This document shows positions 35,291 through 44,948 of a stretch of DNA of 64,000 nucleotides, piece by piece; the first letter of the stretch is position 1; each line of letters starts with the position of its first letter. The notes below the pieces were generated by a model, which saw nothing but the letters and a program-made list of their open reading frames with translations, did not search any database and was not told where the DNA came from. Source of the stretch: Paenibacillus pabuli (GTDB lineage: Bacteria > Bacillota > Bacilli > Paenibacillales > Paenibacillaceae); contig NZ_JBDOIO010000003.1 in the NCBI RefSeq assembly GCF_039831995.1, forward strand, positions 1,674,001 through 1,738,000, in the 5' to 3' direction. Made by a program: the position numbers and the translations under genes.

Positions 35291-37894
35291 TTATCGTTGT
35301 ACCGTCTCCATAACAAAGGCTTCAATAACGTCGCCTTCTTTGAGATCGTTATAGTTATCAAGAGTAATACCACATTCGTAGCCTTGAGCTACTTCTTTGG
35401 CATCGTCTTTGTAACGTTTCAGTGAATCAAGCTTACCTTCGTAAAGGACAATGCCATCACGAATCAAGCGTGCTTCCGCTGAACGTGTAATTTTACCAGA
35501 GGTAACCATACATCCAGCGATGGTACCCACTTTACTGATTTTGAACGTGCTGCGAACTTCAGCATGACCGATTACATTTTCTTTGTAGATCGGATCAAGC
35601 ATTCCTTTCATCGCCTGTTCAATCTCTTCGATAACGCTATAGATGACACGGTGAAGACGAATGTCTACTTGCTCTTGATCTGCAGTTATTTTCGCCTGGT
35701 TATCAGGACGAACATTGAAGCCAATCACGATGGCATTGGATGCAGCAGCCAAGATGATATCGGATTCGGTAATTGCACCAGCACCGCTATGAATGATCTT
35801 CACGCGTACGCCTTCAACCTCGATTTTTGCAAGTGAACCCTTCAATGCTTCAACCGAACCTTGAACGTCACCTTTGATAATGACATTCAGATCTTTGATT
35901 TCACCATCTTTGATGTGTTGGAACAGATCGTCCAGTGTTACGCGTGTGTTGGTACCCAGATCGGACTCACGTTGCGTAATCGCACGTTTGTCAGCGATCG
36001 AACGAGCTTTACGCTCATCTTCAAATACCATGAACGGATCTCCCGCACCTGGAACTTCAGTCAAACCTGTAATTTCTACAGGAGTAGAAGGTCCAGCTTC
36101 TTTCAGACGGCGACCTTTGTCATTCACCATCGCACGAACGCGACCGAAGCAGTTACCTGCAACAAAGGCATCTCCAACTTTCAACGTACCGTGCTGTACC
36201 AAAATACGGGCAACTGGGCCGCGTCCTTTATCCAGCTCGGCTTCGATCACTGTACCACGGGCACGTTTGTCCGGGTTCGCTTTGTACTCGTTCACTTCCG
36301 CAACGAGCAGGATCATTTCAAGCAGACCTTCTAGACCCATTCTTTGTTTCGCCGAAACGTTAACAAAGATCGTGTCACCGCCCCATTCCTCCGGAACGAG
36401 TTCATAGTTGGTCAGTTCTTGTTTTACTTTGTCCGGATCTGCACCAGGCTTATCGATTTTGTTAACCGCAACGATAATTGGAAGACCCGCTGCTTTTGCG
36501 TGGTTAATGGCCTCAACAGTCTGTGGCATAACGCCGTCATCCGCAGCAACAACGATGATGGTAATATCCGTTACTTGTGCACCACGAGCACGCATCGCTG
36601 TAAACGCTTCGTGACCCGGTGTATCCAAGAATGTGATTTTTTTGTTGTTGATTTCTACCTGATACGCACCGATATGCTGTGTGATTCCGCCAGCTTCGCC
36701 GCCCGTTACATTCGTGGAACGAATAGCATCAAGCAGTGTTGTTTTACCATGGTCAACGTGACCCATAATCGTTACAACTGGAGGACGGGATTGCAGATCT
36801 GCAGGATCATCATTTTCTTCCACAGTCTCGAAACGATCGTCTTCAACTACAATCTTCACTTCGACCTCAACACCAAATTCACCTGCGAGCAGAAGAATTG
36901 TATCGATATCGAGCTCTTGGTTAATTGTAGCCATAACACCCATACCAATGAGTTTTTTGATAACTTCGGAAGCATCTTTGTGAAGAAGCTTCGCTGTTTC
37001 ACCCACAGTCATATCACCACGTACAATGATTTTCTTTGGTGTATTATCAATTTTCTCGCGTTGTTGGTACTGTTGTTGGTTTCTGTTACGGTTGTTCTTG
37101 CCACCACGGTTGCCGCGGAAGTTGCCGCCACGGTTGTCGTCATAACGACGTCCGCCACCGCCACTGTTTGAACGGTTACCACTGTTGTTATTACCGGAAT
37201 TTCCTTGTCCGCCTCTGCGTTGGCCTTGACCTTGACTCTGTCCTTGGCCGCCGCTGCGGTTGCCGCCATTACCAGTGTTGCTTGGTCCAGCGCTTCTCAC
37301 TTGACCGCCACCACTTGTGTTAGGGCGTTGTCCCGAACCTTGTGGACGTGAAGCTGTGCTGCTTTGTCCGCCTTGTGGACGTGAAGCTGTACTACTTTGT
37401 CCGCCTTGCGAAGGTCTGGAGCGATTACCTGTTTGTCCTCCCTGGCTGGAGCCTTGGGAAGAGTTCGTTCTGTTGCGGCTATCTTGGCCGCTGGGTCTTT
37501 GGGAGCCGTTGTTATTGTTTGAATTTGGTCTATTGTTCATACCTACCTGCTTTTCCTGTTGTATTTTTGTTTGTACGGGACTACCGGATGAATTACTGTT
37601 GTTCGGCGTGTTCGCTCCGCCGGCCGGCTTACTGCTGTCCACTGTTTTTTCACTGCGCACGGAGGAAGTAGCGACTGGTTTTGCCTCGCTGTTCTGTTTG
37701 GATGCTGCAGTGGATTTTATATCTTTAAAAAATTGTTCCACCTTACCCACTGAACCATTCTCCATGACACTCATATGATTGTTTACGGGAATATCCAGTT
37801 TTTTAAGAATGGTTATAATTTCTTTACTGCTCATATTAAGGGACTTCGCATATTCATAAACTCGCAATTTATCCTTGTTTTCCTGTTTACTCAA
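35291..37894 (-). CDS. infB: Translation initiation factor IF-2
   Basis: 867 residues. Two IF2_N modules (about 1-55 and 285-340) flank a Ser/Gly/Asn/Gln/Arg-rich disordered linker (about 60-280). The GTPase core has GHVDHGKT (G1, about 375), DTPGHEAF (G3), NKID (G4), then domains II to IV. It delivers fMet-tRNA to the 30S subunit and promotes subunit joining. It starts at a TTG 9 bases after GGAGG and overlaps the end of ylxQ by 8 bases. The linker contains a 33 bp tandem duplication (37338-37403). Confidence 0.97.
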   Translation of the reverse strand: MSKQENKDKLRVYEYAKSLNMSSKEIITILKKLDIPVNNHMSVMENGSVGKVEQFFKDIKSTAASKQNSEAKPVATSSVRSEKTVDSSKPAGGANTPNNSNSSGSPVQTKIQQEKQVGMNNRPNSNNNNGSQRPSGQDSRNRTNSSQGSSQGGQTGNRSRPSQGGQSSTASRPQGGQSSTASRPQGSGQRPNTSGGGQVRSAGPSNTGNGGNRSGGQGQSQGQGQRRGGQGNSGNNNSGNRSNSGGGGRRYDDNRGGNFRGNRGGKNNRNRNQQQYQQREKIDNTPKKIIVRGDMTVGETAKLLHKDASEVIKKLIGMGVMATINQELDIDTILLLAGEFGVEVEVKIVVEDDRFETVEENDDPADLQSRPPVVTIMGHVDHGKTTLLDAIRSTNVTGGEAGGITQHIGAYQVEINNKKITFLDTPGHEAFTAMRARGAQVTDITIIVVAADDGVMPQTVEAINHAKAAGLPIIVAVNKIDKPGADPDKVKQELTNYELVPEEWGGDTIFVNVSAKQRMGLEGLLEMILLVAEVNEYKANPDKRARGTVIEAELDKGRGPVARILVQHGTLKVGDAFVAGNCFGRVRAMVNDKGRRLKEAGPSTPVEITGLTEVPGAGDPFMVFEDERKARSIADKRAITQRESDLGTNTRVTLDDLFQHIKDGEIKDLNVIIKGDVQGSVEALKGSLAKIEVEGVRVKIIHSGAGAITESDIILAAASNAIVIGFNVRPDNQAKITADQEQVDIRLHRVIYSVIEEIEQAMKGMLDPIYKENVIGHAEVRSTFKISKVGTIAGCMVTSGKITRSAEARLIRDGIVLYEGKLDSLKRYKDDAKEVAQGYECGITLDNYNDLKEGDVIEAFVMETVQR
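37338..37403 (-). repeat. 33 bp tandem duplication inside infB
   Basis: Two adjacent 33 bp copies (37338-37370 and 37371-37403) differ at two positions and encode the 11-residue unit [11 protein letters not shown] twice. The duplication is in frame and lies in the disordered linker. Confidence 0.9.
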
Positions 37895-38216
37895 TATACT
37901 CCACCTCCGACATTATACCGACTTGCTTGGAGATCATTTTTGCAAACCCACGGTCCGTTACCGCAAGAACAACCCGCGTTTCTTTACCGATACTTGAACC
38001 CAGACTATCCCGGTCAAATCCGATCACCAGTGGAACTTTGTAGGTTCCACATTTGTCGCGAAATTTCTTCTGTGTATTGGCCGAGGCGTCACCCGCAACA
38101 ATAACCATTTTAGCTTCGGAAGAACGGATCGCCTTGAGCACGATTTCTTCACCTGTCACCAGCTTGCCTGCACGCATGGAGAGTCCCAGATAAGACAATG
38201 CTTTGTTATTCATCAT
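37887..38216 (-). CDS. ylxQ: L7Ae/L30e/S12e-family RNA-binding protein YlxQ
   Basis: 109 residues, a ribosomal protein L7Ae-like fold ([36 protein letters not shown]). Members bind kink-turn RNA; the role of YlxQ is not established. It starts at the first of two adjacent ATGs (38216), 7 bases after AGGAG, overlapping the end of ylxR. Its stop overlaps the infB start, so ylxR-ylxQ-infB are translationally coupled. Confidence 0.92.
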   Translation of the reverse strand: MMNNKALSYLGLSMRAGKLVTGEEIVLKAIRSSEAKMVIVAGDASANTQKKFRDKCGTYKVPLVIGFDRDSLGSSIGKETRVVLAVTDRGFAKMISKQVGIMSEVEYIE

Positions 38217-38514
38217 GATCACGCTCCTGCGCTGCGATGAAATCATCTTCAACAGAAGCGAAATCAGCAGCCAATTGCTCGTAAATTTCAGGTGAAACCT
38301 TGCCTTTGAGCGCCCGATCTAAAGACCGGTTTTTGAGTGCAAGCTTAAAACAGGATTCCTTGCCGCATAAATAAGCGCCACGTCCGGACTTTTTGCCAGT
38401 CAAATCGATCAGCACTTCATCCTCTGGCGTTTTAACGATACGGATCAGTTGCTTTTTGGGCATCATTTCTTGGCACGCCACACATTTGCGCAGCGGCACT
38501 TTTTTCTGTTTCAT
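38206..38514 (-). CDS. ylxR: YlxR family RNA-binding protein (RnpM)
   Basis: 102 residues with the family's CVACQEMMPKKQLIRIV and SGRGAYLCGKESCF signatures (DUF448). B. subtilis YlxR was recently described as RnpM, which binds RNase P RNA and modulates its activity, and it also influences gene expression. The ATG follows GGGGGG. It lies between nusA and ylxQ with minimal gaps, as in nearly all Firmicutes. Confidence 0.93.
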   Translation of the reverse strand: MKQKKVPLRKCVACQEMMPKKQLIRIVKTPEDEVLIDLTGKKSGRGAYLCGKESCFKLALKNRSLDRALKGKVSPEIYEQLAADFASVEDDFIAAQERDHDE

Positions 38515-38539
38515 ACGTTAGCGCCCCCCGTGCTTTACT

Positions 38540-39637
38540 TTAATCGACGGAGACGGAATCTTGGTGCATTTCCGAAGAAGAATCTTTTTCTCTGCCGAAT
38601 TCCTGTTCCGCCTGGCTCTCGCTCTTGATGTCGATTTTCCAGCCGGTCAGCTTCGCTGCCAGGCGGGCATTTTGGCCCTTGATGCCGATAGCGAGGGACA
38701 GTTGATAGTCCGGTACGATAACCCGAGCCATCTTTTCTTCTTCAAACACTTGAACTTCCAGCACTTTGGAAGGACTCAATGCATTAGCCACATATTCGTC
38801 TACCTGTTCGGAGTAACGAACGATGTCAATCTTTTCACCGCGCAGCTCACCCACAATGGTCTGCACGCGCATGCCTTTAGGGCCTACACACGATCCAACC
38901 GGATCAACTTCCTCATTGCGGGAATGAACAGCAATTTTGGAGCGGAAGCCCGCTTCACGTGCAACAGAGCGAATCTCAACGACTCCATCAAAGATTTCAG
39001 GAACTTCCAGTTCAAAGAGACGTTTCAATAGACCCGGATGTGTACGGGACAGAATGATTTGCGGCCCTTTGGTCGTATTCTCGACCTTGGTGATGTATGC
39101 CTTAATACGGTCACCATGAACAAACTTTTCGTTCGGCATCAATTCGGTTAACGGCAATGCCGCTTCGATTTTGCCCAGATCGATGTAGATATTGCGCAAA
39201 TCCTGACGCTGCACCACTCCCGTAACGATATCCTCTTCCTTGTCAACGAAAGCGTTGTAGATCAGTCCGCGTTCGGCTTCACGAATCCGCTGGGTCACTA
39301 CCTGTTTGGCAGTCTGTGCGGCGATACGTCCGAAATCGCGCGGCGTAACCTCGATCTCCGCAATATCTTCCAGCTGGAAGTGTGGGTTAATCTCACGTGC
39401 AGCAGGCAACGAAATTTCGGTGCGTGAATCCAGGACTTCCTCCACGATCAATTTGCGTGCATAGACCCGAATAACTCCAGTATTGCGATTCATGTCAACA
39501 CGCACATTCTGGGCGGTGTTGAAATTGCGTTTGTAACTGGAGATTAATGCCGCTTCAATCGCTTCAAACAGCACATCCTTGCTGATCCCTTTTTCCCGCT
39601 CCAATTCATTCATTGCTTCAATAAAATCCATACTCAT
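38540..39637 (-). CDS. nusA: Transcription termination/antitermination factor NusA
   Basis: 365 residues: an N-terminal RNA polymerase-binding domain (about 1-125), S1 (about 130-200), KH1 (RSKIAVHSRNEEVDPVGSCVGP) and KH2 (LAIGIKGQNARLAAKLTGW), then a short acidic tail. The usual E. coli C-terminal repeats are absent, as in other Firmicutes. It modulates pausing and intrinsic termination. The ATG at 39637 follows GGGGG by 10 bases. Between rimP and nusA lies a large imperfect hairpin (39665-39728), an unusual feature inside an operon. Confidence 0.96.
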   Translation of the reverse strand: MSMDFIEAMNELEREKGISKDVLFEAIEAALISSYKRNFNTAQNVRVDMNRNTGVIRVYARKLIVEEVLDSRTEISLPAAREINPHFQLEDIAEIEVTPRDFGRIAAQTAKQVVTQRIREAERGLIYNAFVDKEEDIVTGVVQRQDLRNIYIDLGKIEAALPLTELMPNEKFVHGDRIKAYITKVENTTKGPQIILSRTHPGLLKRLFELEVPEIFDGVVEIRSVAREAGFRSKIAVHSRNEEVDPVGSCVGPKGMRVQTIVGELRGEKIDIVRYSEQVDEYVANALSPSKVLEVQVFEEEKMARVIVPDYQLSLAIGIKGQNARLAAKLTGWKIDIKSESQAEQEFGREKDSSSEMHQDSVSVD

Positions 39638-39664
39638 GAATGTTGATCCCCCTTTCAAACATGG

Positions 39665-39728
39665 CATCTCATACGTAAAACGGCGAAAGGCTCAGAACTC
39701 ATGAGCACCTTGCCGTTATCGTGAGATG
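39665..39728 (-). promoter_or_regulatory. Large imperfect hairpin in the rimP-nusA intergenic region
   Basis: Minus strand: CATCTCA and AACGGC arms at 39717-39728 pair with GCCGTT and TGAGATG at 39665-39684; an inner AAGG / GCTCA helix extends it. There is no T tract, so it is not a simple terminator. It ends about 27 bases before the nusA start and could be a processing site or a NusA feedback element. Confidence 0.5.
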
Positions 39729-39760
39729 TGTCTTTTTCATTAATAAAGTGAACAAGGCAC

Positions 39761-40222
39761 TTAAAACAGAATGGCCAAGCGCGCACTGGCAACCTTATCA
39801 TAAGGAACCGTGTACTGCTTCTTACCTGCTTCGATCACAAGTTCCCCGTTATCAAAGGAAAGCAGTTTGCCTTCAAATTCCTTCATTCCATTCACCGCTT
39901 CATAGGTAGTAACAAAGACGTTTTTACCTACGGATTTCGCAACATCCTCCGCTTTTTTCAGTGGACGTTCAGCTCCCGGAGAAGACACTTCAAGGAAATA
40001 GACGGTTGGAATCGGATCGTTCTCATCCAGCTTGGCGCTCAGCTGTTCGCTGATCAAGACGCAATCGTCGATGTCGATGCCACCCTCTTTGTCGACATAC
40101 ACCCGTAAAAACCAGTTGCTGCCTTCTTTGACGTAATCGATGTCAACCAGCTCGAAGCCTTGTTCATTCAAGTAGGGTTGGATCATTTCTTCCACGGTAG
40201 ATTTAATCTTCGTTGTGCTCAA
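39761..40222 (-). CDS. rimP: Ribosome maturation factor RimP
   Basis: 153 residues, with VEEMIQPYLNEQGFELVDIDY and LEVSSPGAERPLKKAEDVAK. It is needed for 30S subunit maturation. The TTG at 40222 (MSTTKIKS) has GGAGG 9 bases upstream; the longer frame to 40300 runs through the leader without a ribosome site. First gene of the operon rimP-nusA-ylxR-ylxQ-infB-rbfA-nrnA-truB-ribF, driven by the promoter at 40361-40389. Confidence 0.95.
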   Translation of the reverse strand: MSTTKIKSTVEEMIQPYLNEQGFELVDIDYVKEGSNWFLRVYVDKEGGIDIDDCVLISEQLSAKLDENDPIPTVYFLEVSSPGAERPLKKAEDVAKSVGKNVFVTTYEAVNGMKEFEGKLLSFDNGELVIEAGKKQYTVPYDKVASARLAILF

Positions 40223-40303
40223 AACCGATAACCTCCAACTTAGGTTACGCCGACGTGTTAAGCCGACAATTTCGTAATACCCAAGATTCTTGTATACCAA
40301 AGA

Positions 40304-40331
40304 CTAAAGAGTGGGTTTCCCCACTCTTTAG
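40304..40331 (-). promoter_or_regulatory. Perfect GAAA-loop hairpin at the start of the rimP transcript
   Basis: Arms 40304-40315 and 40320-40331 (CTAAAGAGTGGG and complement) form 12 perfect pairs around a GAAA tetraloop. It starts about 20 nt after the likely transcription start and 80 nt before rimP. On the minus strand TCTTTGG follows, too weak a tail for a normal terminator. It is probably an RNA-stability or attenuator element of the rimP-nusA-infB mRNA. Confidence 0.6.
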
Positions 40332-40360
40332 AAATTCGTACTATCTCGTTCACTTCAGAA

Positions 40361-40389
40361 ATTATAACATAGTCTGGTAATAGTGACAA
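40361..40389 (-). promoter_or_regulatory. SigA promoter of the rimP-nusA-infB operon
   Basis: Minus strand: TTGTCA (40384-40389), exactly 17 bp, perfect TATAAT (40361-40366). Confidence 0.85.
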
Positions 40390-40478
40390 GTAAGCGATCT
40401 TTCAGGTCAATAGCGTACTAATGAAGAAAAAATTACGCAACCATCTGACAGGCAGTTTTTAAACCGCTAGAGCGTCCC

Positions 40479-43400
40479 TTAAAACAGGGATAATTGATTG
40501 CTCTCCGGCAAACCACGGAAACAACCCATGCCCGACAATAGTTCGACAATCGTTTTACTTGCCTTGGATTTTTGCTGAAAATCTTCAACGGACAGGAACT
40601 CACCATGATCTCTTGCCGCAGCGATATTACGTGCTGCGTTATCACCGATTCCGGCCAATGCAGAAAATGGAGGAATCAGTGCTTTTCCGTCTACGATAAA
40701 CTTCGTAGCTTCAGAACGATACAGATCAATCGGCTTGAGTGAGAATCCGCGAGCCGTCATTTCCAGAGCCATCTCAAGCACAGGAAGCATGTTTTTTTCT
40801 TTTGGCGGTGCCTGGAAACCCAATTGCTCTATTTCAACAATTTTCCGATAGATGGCATCGTATCCCTGACATACCAGTTCAATGTCAAACTCATCTGCGC
40901 GTACTGTAAAATAGGTTGCGTAGAATTCGATGGGATGATACAGCTTAAAGAATGCAGTACGAACTGCCGAAATAACATAAGCGGCCGCGTGGGCCTTCGG
41001 GAACATATACTGGATTTTGAGACAAGAGTCAATATACCATTGTGGCACTTTGCAGTTTTTCATCTCGTCAATCCATTCCTGAGGCAACCCCCGTCCTTTA
41101 CGCACACTCTCTGTAATTTTAAAGGCCAGGCTTGCATCCATACCGGCTTTATAGATGAGGAACAACATGATATCATCCCGACAACCAATTACGGTTTTAA
41201 TGTTACATGTACCATTCTTGATCAACTCTTGTGCATTGCCAAGCCATACCCCTGTTCCGTGGGAAAGGCCCGAAATCTGCAATAAATCGGCAAAAGACGA
41301 CGGCTGGGATTCGACAAGCATCTGGCGTACGAACTTCGTCCCCATCTCCGGCACACCAAAGGTTGCAACAGGCGAACGGATCTGTTCAGGAGTCACTCCC
41401 AGTGCATCCGTAGAGTTGAACATGCTCATGACTTTCGGATCATTCATCGGAATGGTGGTTGGATCGATCCCTGTCAGATCCTGCAGCATCCGCATCATGG
41501 TCGGATCATCATGTCCTAGGATATCCAGTTTCAACAAATTCTCTTCAAATGCGTGATAGTCAAAGTGCGTTGTCTTCCACTCCGCTGTAACGTCATCCGC
41601 AGGATATTGGACCGGAGTGACATCTTCCACTTCAATATAATCCGGCACAACGACAATACCCCCGGGATGTTGTCCCGTACTCCGCTTAACTCCGGTACAA
41701 CCTGAAGCCAGACGATTCAGCTCTGCTCCGCGCCATTTCTTATGATGCTCTTCCTCATATTTCTTGGCGAAACCAAAGGCTGTCTTCTCGGCAACGGTAC
41801 CGATGGTCCCTGCCCGAAACACGCTTTTCTCACTAAAGAGTACTTTCGTGTAGTTATGAGCATGCGGCTGGTAATCACCCGAAAAGTTCAAGTCGATATC
41901 GGGAACCTTGTCCCCCTTGAAACCAAGGAACGTCTCAAACGGTATATCTTGACCTTCTCCTTTCAATCTGCCGCCGCAGTCGGGACATTCCTTCTCCGGA
42001 AGGTCGAATCCACTTGGCACACTTCCGTCCAGGAACCATTCGCTGTGCTTGCACTCCGGGTTTACGCAGATATAGTGTGCAGGCAGCGGATTAACTTCCG
42101 ATATGCCAAGGAATGTAGCCACGACTGATGAACCAACGGATCCCCGGGAGCCGACTAGATAACCGTCCTGATTTGATTTTTTAACCAGTCTCTCCGAGAT
42201 CAAATAGTTGGCTGAAAAACCATATTTGATGATCGGGTTCAACTCTTTCTCAAGCCTTGCCACGATGACTTCAGGCAGGTCTTCACCATATATCGACTTT
42301 GCCGTATTGTAGCAGGTGTTCCGAATTTCTTCGTCCGCACCCTCCAGGATCGGCGTAAATAGCTTGTCCGGGAATAGTTTGATTTCCTCAAAACGATCGG
42401 CGAGTTCAATCGTATTGGTGACAACAACCTCATAGGCTTTATCCTGACCCAAGAACTGGAATTCCTCCAGCATTTCTGCCGTGGTTCTAAAATGAGCATC
42501 CGGCTTGCGCTGGTCTTTAAGCGGACTGAATCCGGTAATCCCGTGGATGGTAATGTCCCGATAGATTTTGTCCCTCGGCTCCAGATAGTGCACATTACCT
42601 GTAGCTATAACCGGTTTGTTCAATTTGGCTCCGATATCAACCACTTTACGAACCGCAAGTTTCAGTTCCTCCGGTGTTGCAACAAGCCCCTTGTCCACAA
42701 GATGCATATACATCGTCAGAGGTTGAATCTCCAGAATGTCGTAAAACTCAGCGATTTCTTCGGCCTCTTCCAGTGATTTATTCAGGACTGCCTCAAAGAA
42801 CTCCCCTTTTTCACAGCCGGAAATAATCAACAGTCCTTCACGCAAGCCTACCAGTTTGGACTTCGGAATACATGGGACACGTTTGAAATATTCCGTATGA
42901 GACAAGGACACCAGCTTATACAGGTTCTTCTTGCCGATATCATTTAATGCGTAAATCCCGCAGTGGAAGGGACGAGTATTCGACAGATCAACTCCGACGT
43001 AATCGTTCAACCGGTCCAGCATGGTTAAACCTTTTAACTGGGCTGCATCATTTACAAGTCCATTGAGGATACCAGCGAGCGCAATCGTATCATCAATCGC
43101 CCGGTGATGGCTTTCCAGTGCGACTTTGTATTTATCAGCCAGTGTGTTGAGTCGGTGGTTTTTCATTTTTGGATACAAAAGCCGTGCCAGTTCCAACGTA
43201 TCCAGCACAGGGTTTGGCAGTTCAGGCATGCCCAAATTTTTAAGCGACGCCTGGATAAAGCCCATATCGAATCGTGCATTGTGCGCGACCAATACGCCAT
43301 CACCCGCAAACGCAACAAAGTCGCGAATCACCGGTTCAAGCTCTGGCGCGTCTTTGACCATCTCATCCGTAATGTTAGTCAATTGCTGAATGTTGTACGG

Positions 43401-44801
43401 AATCCGTTCATGCGGGTTTACAAATGTGGCAAATCGGTCGATCTCTTTGCCCTCTTGTACTTTGACCGCAGCAATCTCAATAATTTTGTTCTGAGTAACG
43501 GACAGACCCGTTGTCTCGATATCGAACACGATATAGGTTGCTTCTTTCAGATCAATCGGCTGTGGTGCCAAGACAACGGCAACGGAGTCATTTACTACAT
43601 TGGCCTCTAGGCCGTATATCATTTTAATGCCGTTTTTCTTCGCTGCTTTGGCTGCCTCCGGATAGACCTGTACACCGCCGTGATCAGTAACAGCAATTGC
43701 CTTGTGTCCCCACTCTGCAGCAGTTTTCACGTATTTATCAATGGAGGTTACAGCGTCCATGGTACTCATGGTCGAATGCAGGTGGAATTCCACCCGCTTC
43801 TCCTGTGCTGTATCTTTCCGTGATGGAGGTGCTTTGATTTCGGTCAGATCCGAAGGAATCATGGCCAGTTCAGGAATTTGCATAAACCGATCGTACTCTA
43901 CGCGTCCACGGACCTTAACCCATTTTCCATTGGCTAGGAGGCTCAGAATTTTAACGTCCTCTTTTGTCTTCGCAAACATCTTCATCTGCATCGAATCTGT
44001 AAAGTCAGTCAGATAGAAGGTGAACAGCGTATTTCCGTTCCGCAGCTCCTTGCGGTCCAGACCAAAGATCGATCCCTGAAGCGTAATTTTCTTCTCTTCA
44101 TCCTGAACTTCCTGCATCGGTACAGCCGGCTCTTTGATCTCATAGCCCATCTGCAAGCGTACATCGCCTTGATCTTCGTCTTCCGGAGCTTCCATTTCGG
44201 TGACTTCGCTCATCATCTGTTCGATGACCTGTCGCTCCTCAACCTTCTTCTGAGCCTGAAACTGCTCCATCGCTTCCTTATTACTTCCCACTTCACCAAC
44301 TTGTAGTTTGATACGCAGCGGAAGGTGGAAATACTTTTCATAGAATGTTGTAATCGCCTGGTCAATCTGTTTCTTGCGAGCCAGCTCCATCGATGTAGAA
44401 TCACTCATGGTCAATTGCAGCAAGTCTGCTTCACATTCAAAGGTAGCCCGGTTCATCCACCCGTTAACGGATGGAATCTCACGAGTGACCCACTCCAGAA
44501 ACAGGTTCCAATACTCACTGACGATATCACCTGCCTGAACCTGCTCTGTATATTTAAAACCAAATGTAATTTTGGCGATATGATTCATCTTCTCCTGAAT
44601 ATGCAAGCTGAACGTACGATAGATCGGTGCAGGGACCAACGTATCCTTACAGATCAGGATATGCCATTCCCGGTTGCTGCGATTCGTCTCTACCTGTTCA
44701 ATCCATCCATCCAAAAAATAGGGATCGGTCAGACCTGCAGGAAGCTCTGCCTGTTTCATCAACAATTCAAACCGTTTTCGTTTCTCCTCGAATCCACTCA
44801 T
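40479..44801 (-). CDS. polC: DNA polymerase III subunit alpha, PolC type
   Basis: 1440 residues, the normal size for Gram-positive PolC. In order: an N-terminal tau-binding region, an OB fold (about 235-330), a PHP domain (about 335-420 and continuing after the exonuclease), an embedded DEDDh proofreading exonuclease (about 425-590, FDIETTGL), and the C-family polymerase palm with a four-cysteine zinc knuckle (CVNPECKHSEWF and CPDCGG, near residue 915). It is the main replicative polymerase of low-GC Gram-positives. The ATG follows AAGGAGG. It is downstream of proS with a terminator between. Confidence 0.98.
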   Translation of the reverse strand: MSGFEEKRKRFELLMKQAELPAGLTDPYFLDGWIEQVETNRSNREWHILICKDTLVPAPIYRTFSLHIQEKMNHIAKITFGFKYTEQVQAGDIVSEYWNLFLEWVTREIPSVNGWMNRATFECEADLLQLTMSDSTSMELARKKQIDQAITTFYEKYFHLPLRIKLQVGEVGSNKEAMEQFQAQKKVEERQVIEQMMSEVTEMEAPEDEDQGDVRLQMGYEIKEPAVPMQEVQDEEKKITLQGSIFGLDRKELRNGNTLFTFYLTDFTDSMQMKMFAKTKEDVKILSLLANGKWVKVRGRVEYDRFMQIPELAMIPSDLTEIKAPPSRKDTAQEKRVEFHLHSTMSTMDAVTSIDKYVKTAAEWGHKAIAVTDHGGVQVYPEAAKAAKKNGIKMIYGLEANVVNDSVAVVLAPQPIDLKEATYIVFDIETTGLSVTQNKIIEIAAVKVQEGKEIDRFATFVNPHERIPYNIQQLTNITDEMVKDAPELEPVIRDFVAFAGDGVLVAHNARFDMGFIQASLKNLGMPELPNPVLDTLELARLLYPKMKNHRLNTLADKYKVALESHHRAIDDTIALAGILNGLVNDAAQLKGLTMLDRLNDYVGVDLSNTRPFHCGIYALNDIGKKNLYKLVSLSHTEYFKRVPCIPKSKLVGLREGLLIISGCEKGEFFEAVLNKSLEEAEEIAEFYDILEIQPLTMYMHLVDKGLVATPEELKLAVRKVVDIGAKLNKPVIATGNVHYLEPRDKIYRDITIHGITGFSPLKDQRKPDAHFRTTAEMLEEFQFLGQDKAYEVVVTNTIELADRFEEIKLFPDKLFTPILEGADEEIRNTCYNTAKSIYGEDLPEVIVARLEKELNPIIKYGFSANYLISERLVKKSNQDGYLVGSRGSVGSSVVATFLGISEVNPLPAHYICVNPECKHSEWFLDGSVPSGFDLPEKECPDCGGRLKGEGQDIPFETFLGFKGDKVPDIDLNFSGDYQPHAHNYTKVLFSEKSVFRAGTIGTVAEKTAFGFAKKYEEEHHKKWRGAELNRLASGCTGVKRSTGQHPGGIVVVPDYIEVEDVTPVQYPADDVTAEWKTTHFDYHAFEENLLKLDILGHDDPTMMRMLQDLTGIDPTTIPMNDPKVMSMFNSTDALGVTPEQIRSPVATFGVPEMGTKFVRQMLVESQPSSFADLLQISGLSHGTGVWLGNAQELIKNGTCNIKTVIGCRDDIMLFLIYKAGMDASLAFKITESVRKGRGLPQEWIDEMKNCKVPQWYIDSCLKIQYMFPKAHAAAYVISAVRTAFFKLYHPIEFYATYFTVRADEFDIELVCQGYDAIYRKIVEIEQLGFQAPPKEKNMLPVLEMALEMTARGFSLKPIDLYRSEATKFIVDGKALIPPFSALAGIGDNAARNIAAARDHGEFLSVEDFQQKSKASKTIVELLSGMGCFRGLPESNQLSLF

Positions 44802-44825
44802 CGTGTTCCTCCTTGTACCCCCTTA

Positions 44826-44904
44826 AAACATGAAAAGCCTCTGCAATCAAAAATGTCCCCGATCCGAACCCGCACCGACTCATTTTATCCGACAGAAGCC
44901 TTTC
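44826..44904 (-). terminator. Terminator between proS and polC
   Basis: GAAAGGCTTCTG (44893-44904 on the minus strand) pairs over 12 bp, with two G-T wobbles, with CAGAGGCTTTTC (44832-44843) across a 49 nt loop. It is followed by ATGTTTTAAG. Its long loop makes it look more like an attenuator than a compact terminator. Confidence 0.55.
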
Positions 44905-44948
44905 ATTACTTACTCATACGGTGAATAGTCCTGATCGTTAATAATGAC

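Noticed and set aside
36344..37171. 275-codon plus-strand ORF rich in Val, Ala and Thr
   Set aside because: Mirror of the infB GTPase region and its repetitive Gly/Asn-rich linker; no start signals.
37009..37500. CRISPR-like or mobile repeat in the Gly/Gln-rich region
   Set aside because: The repeats are in-frame low-complexity coding repeats of infB without spacers or flanking inverted repeats.
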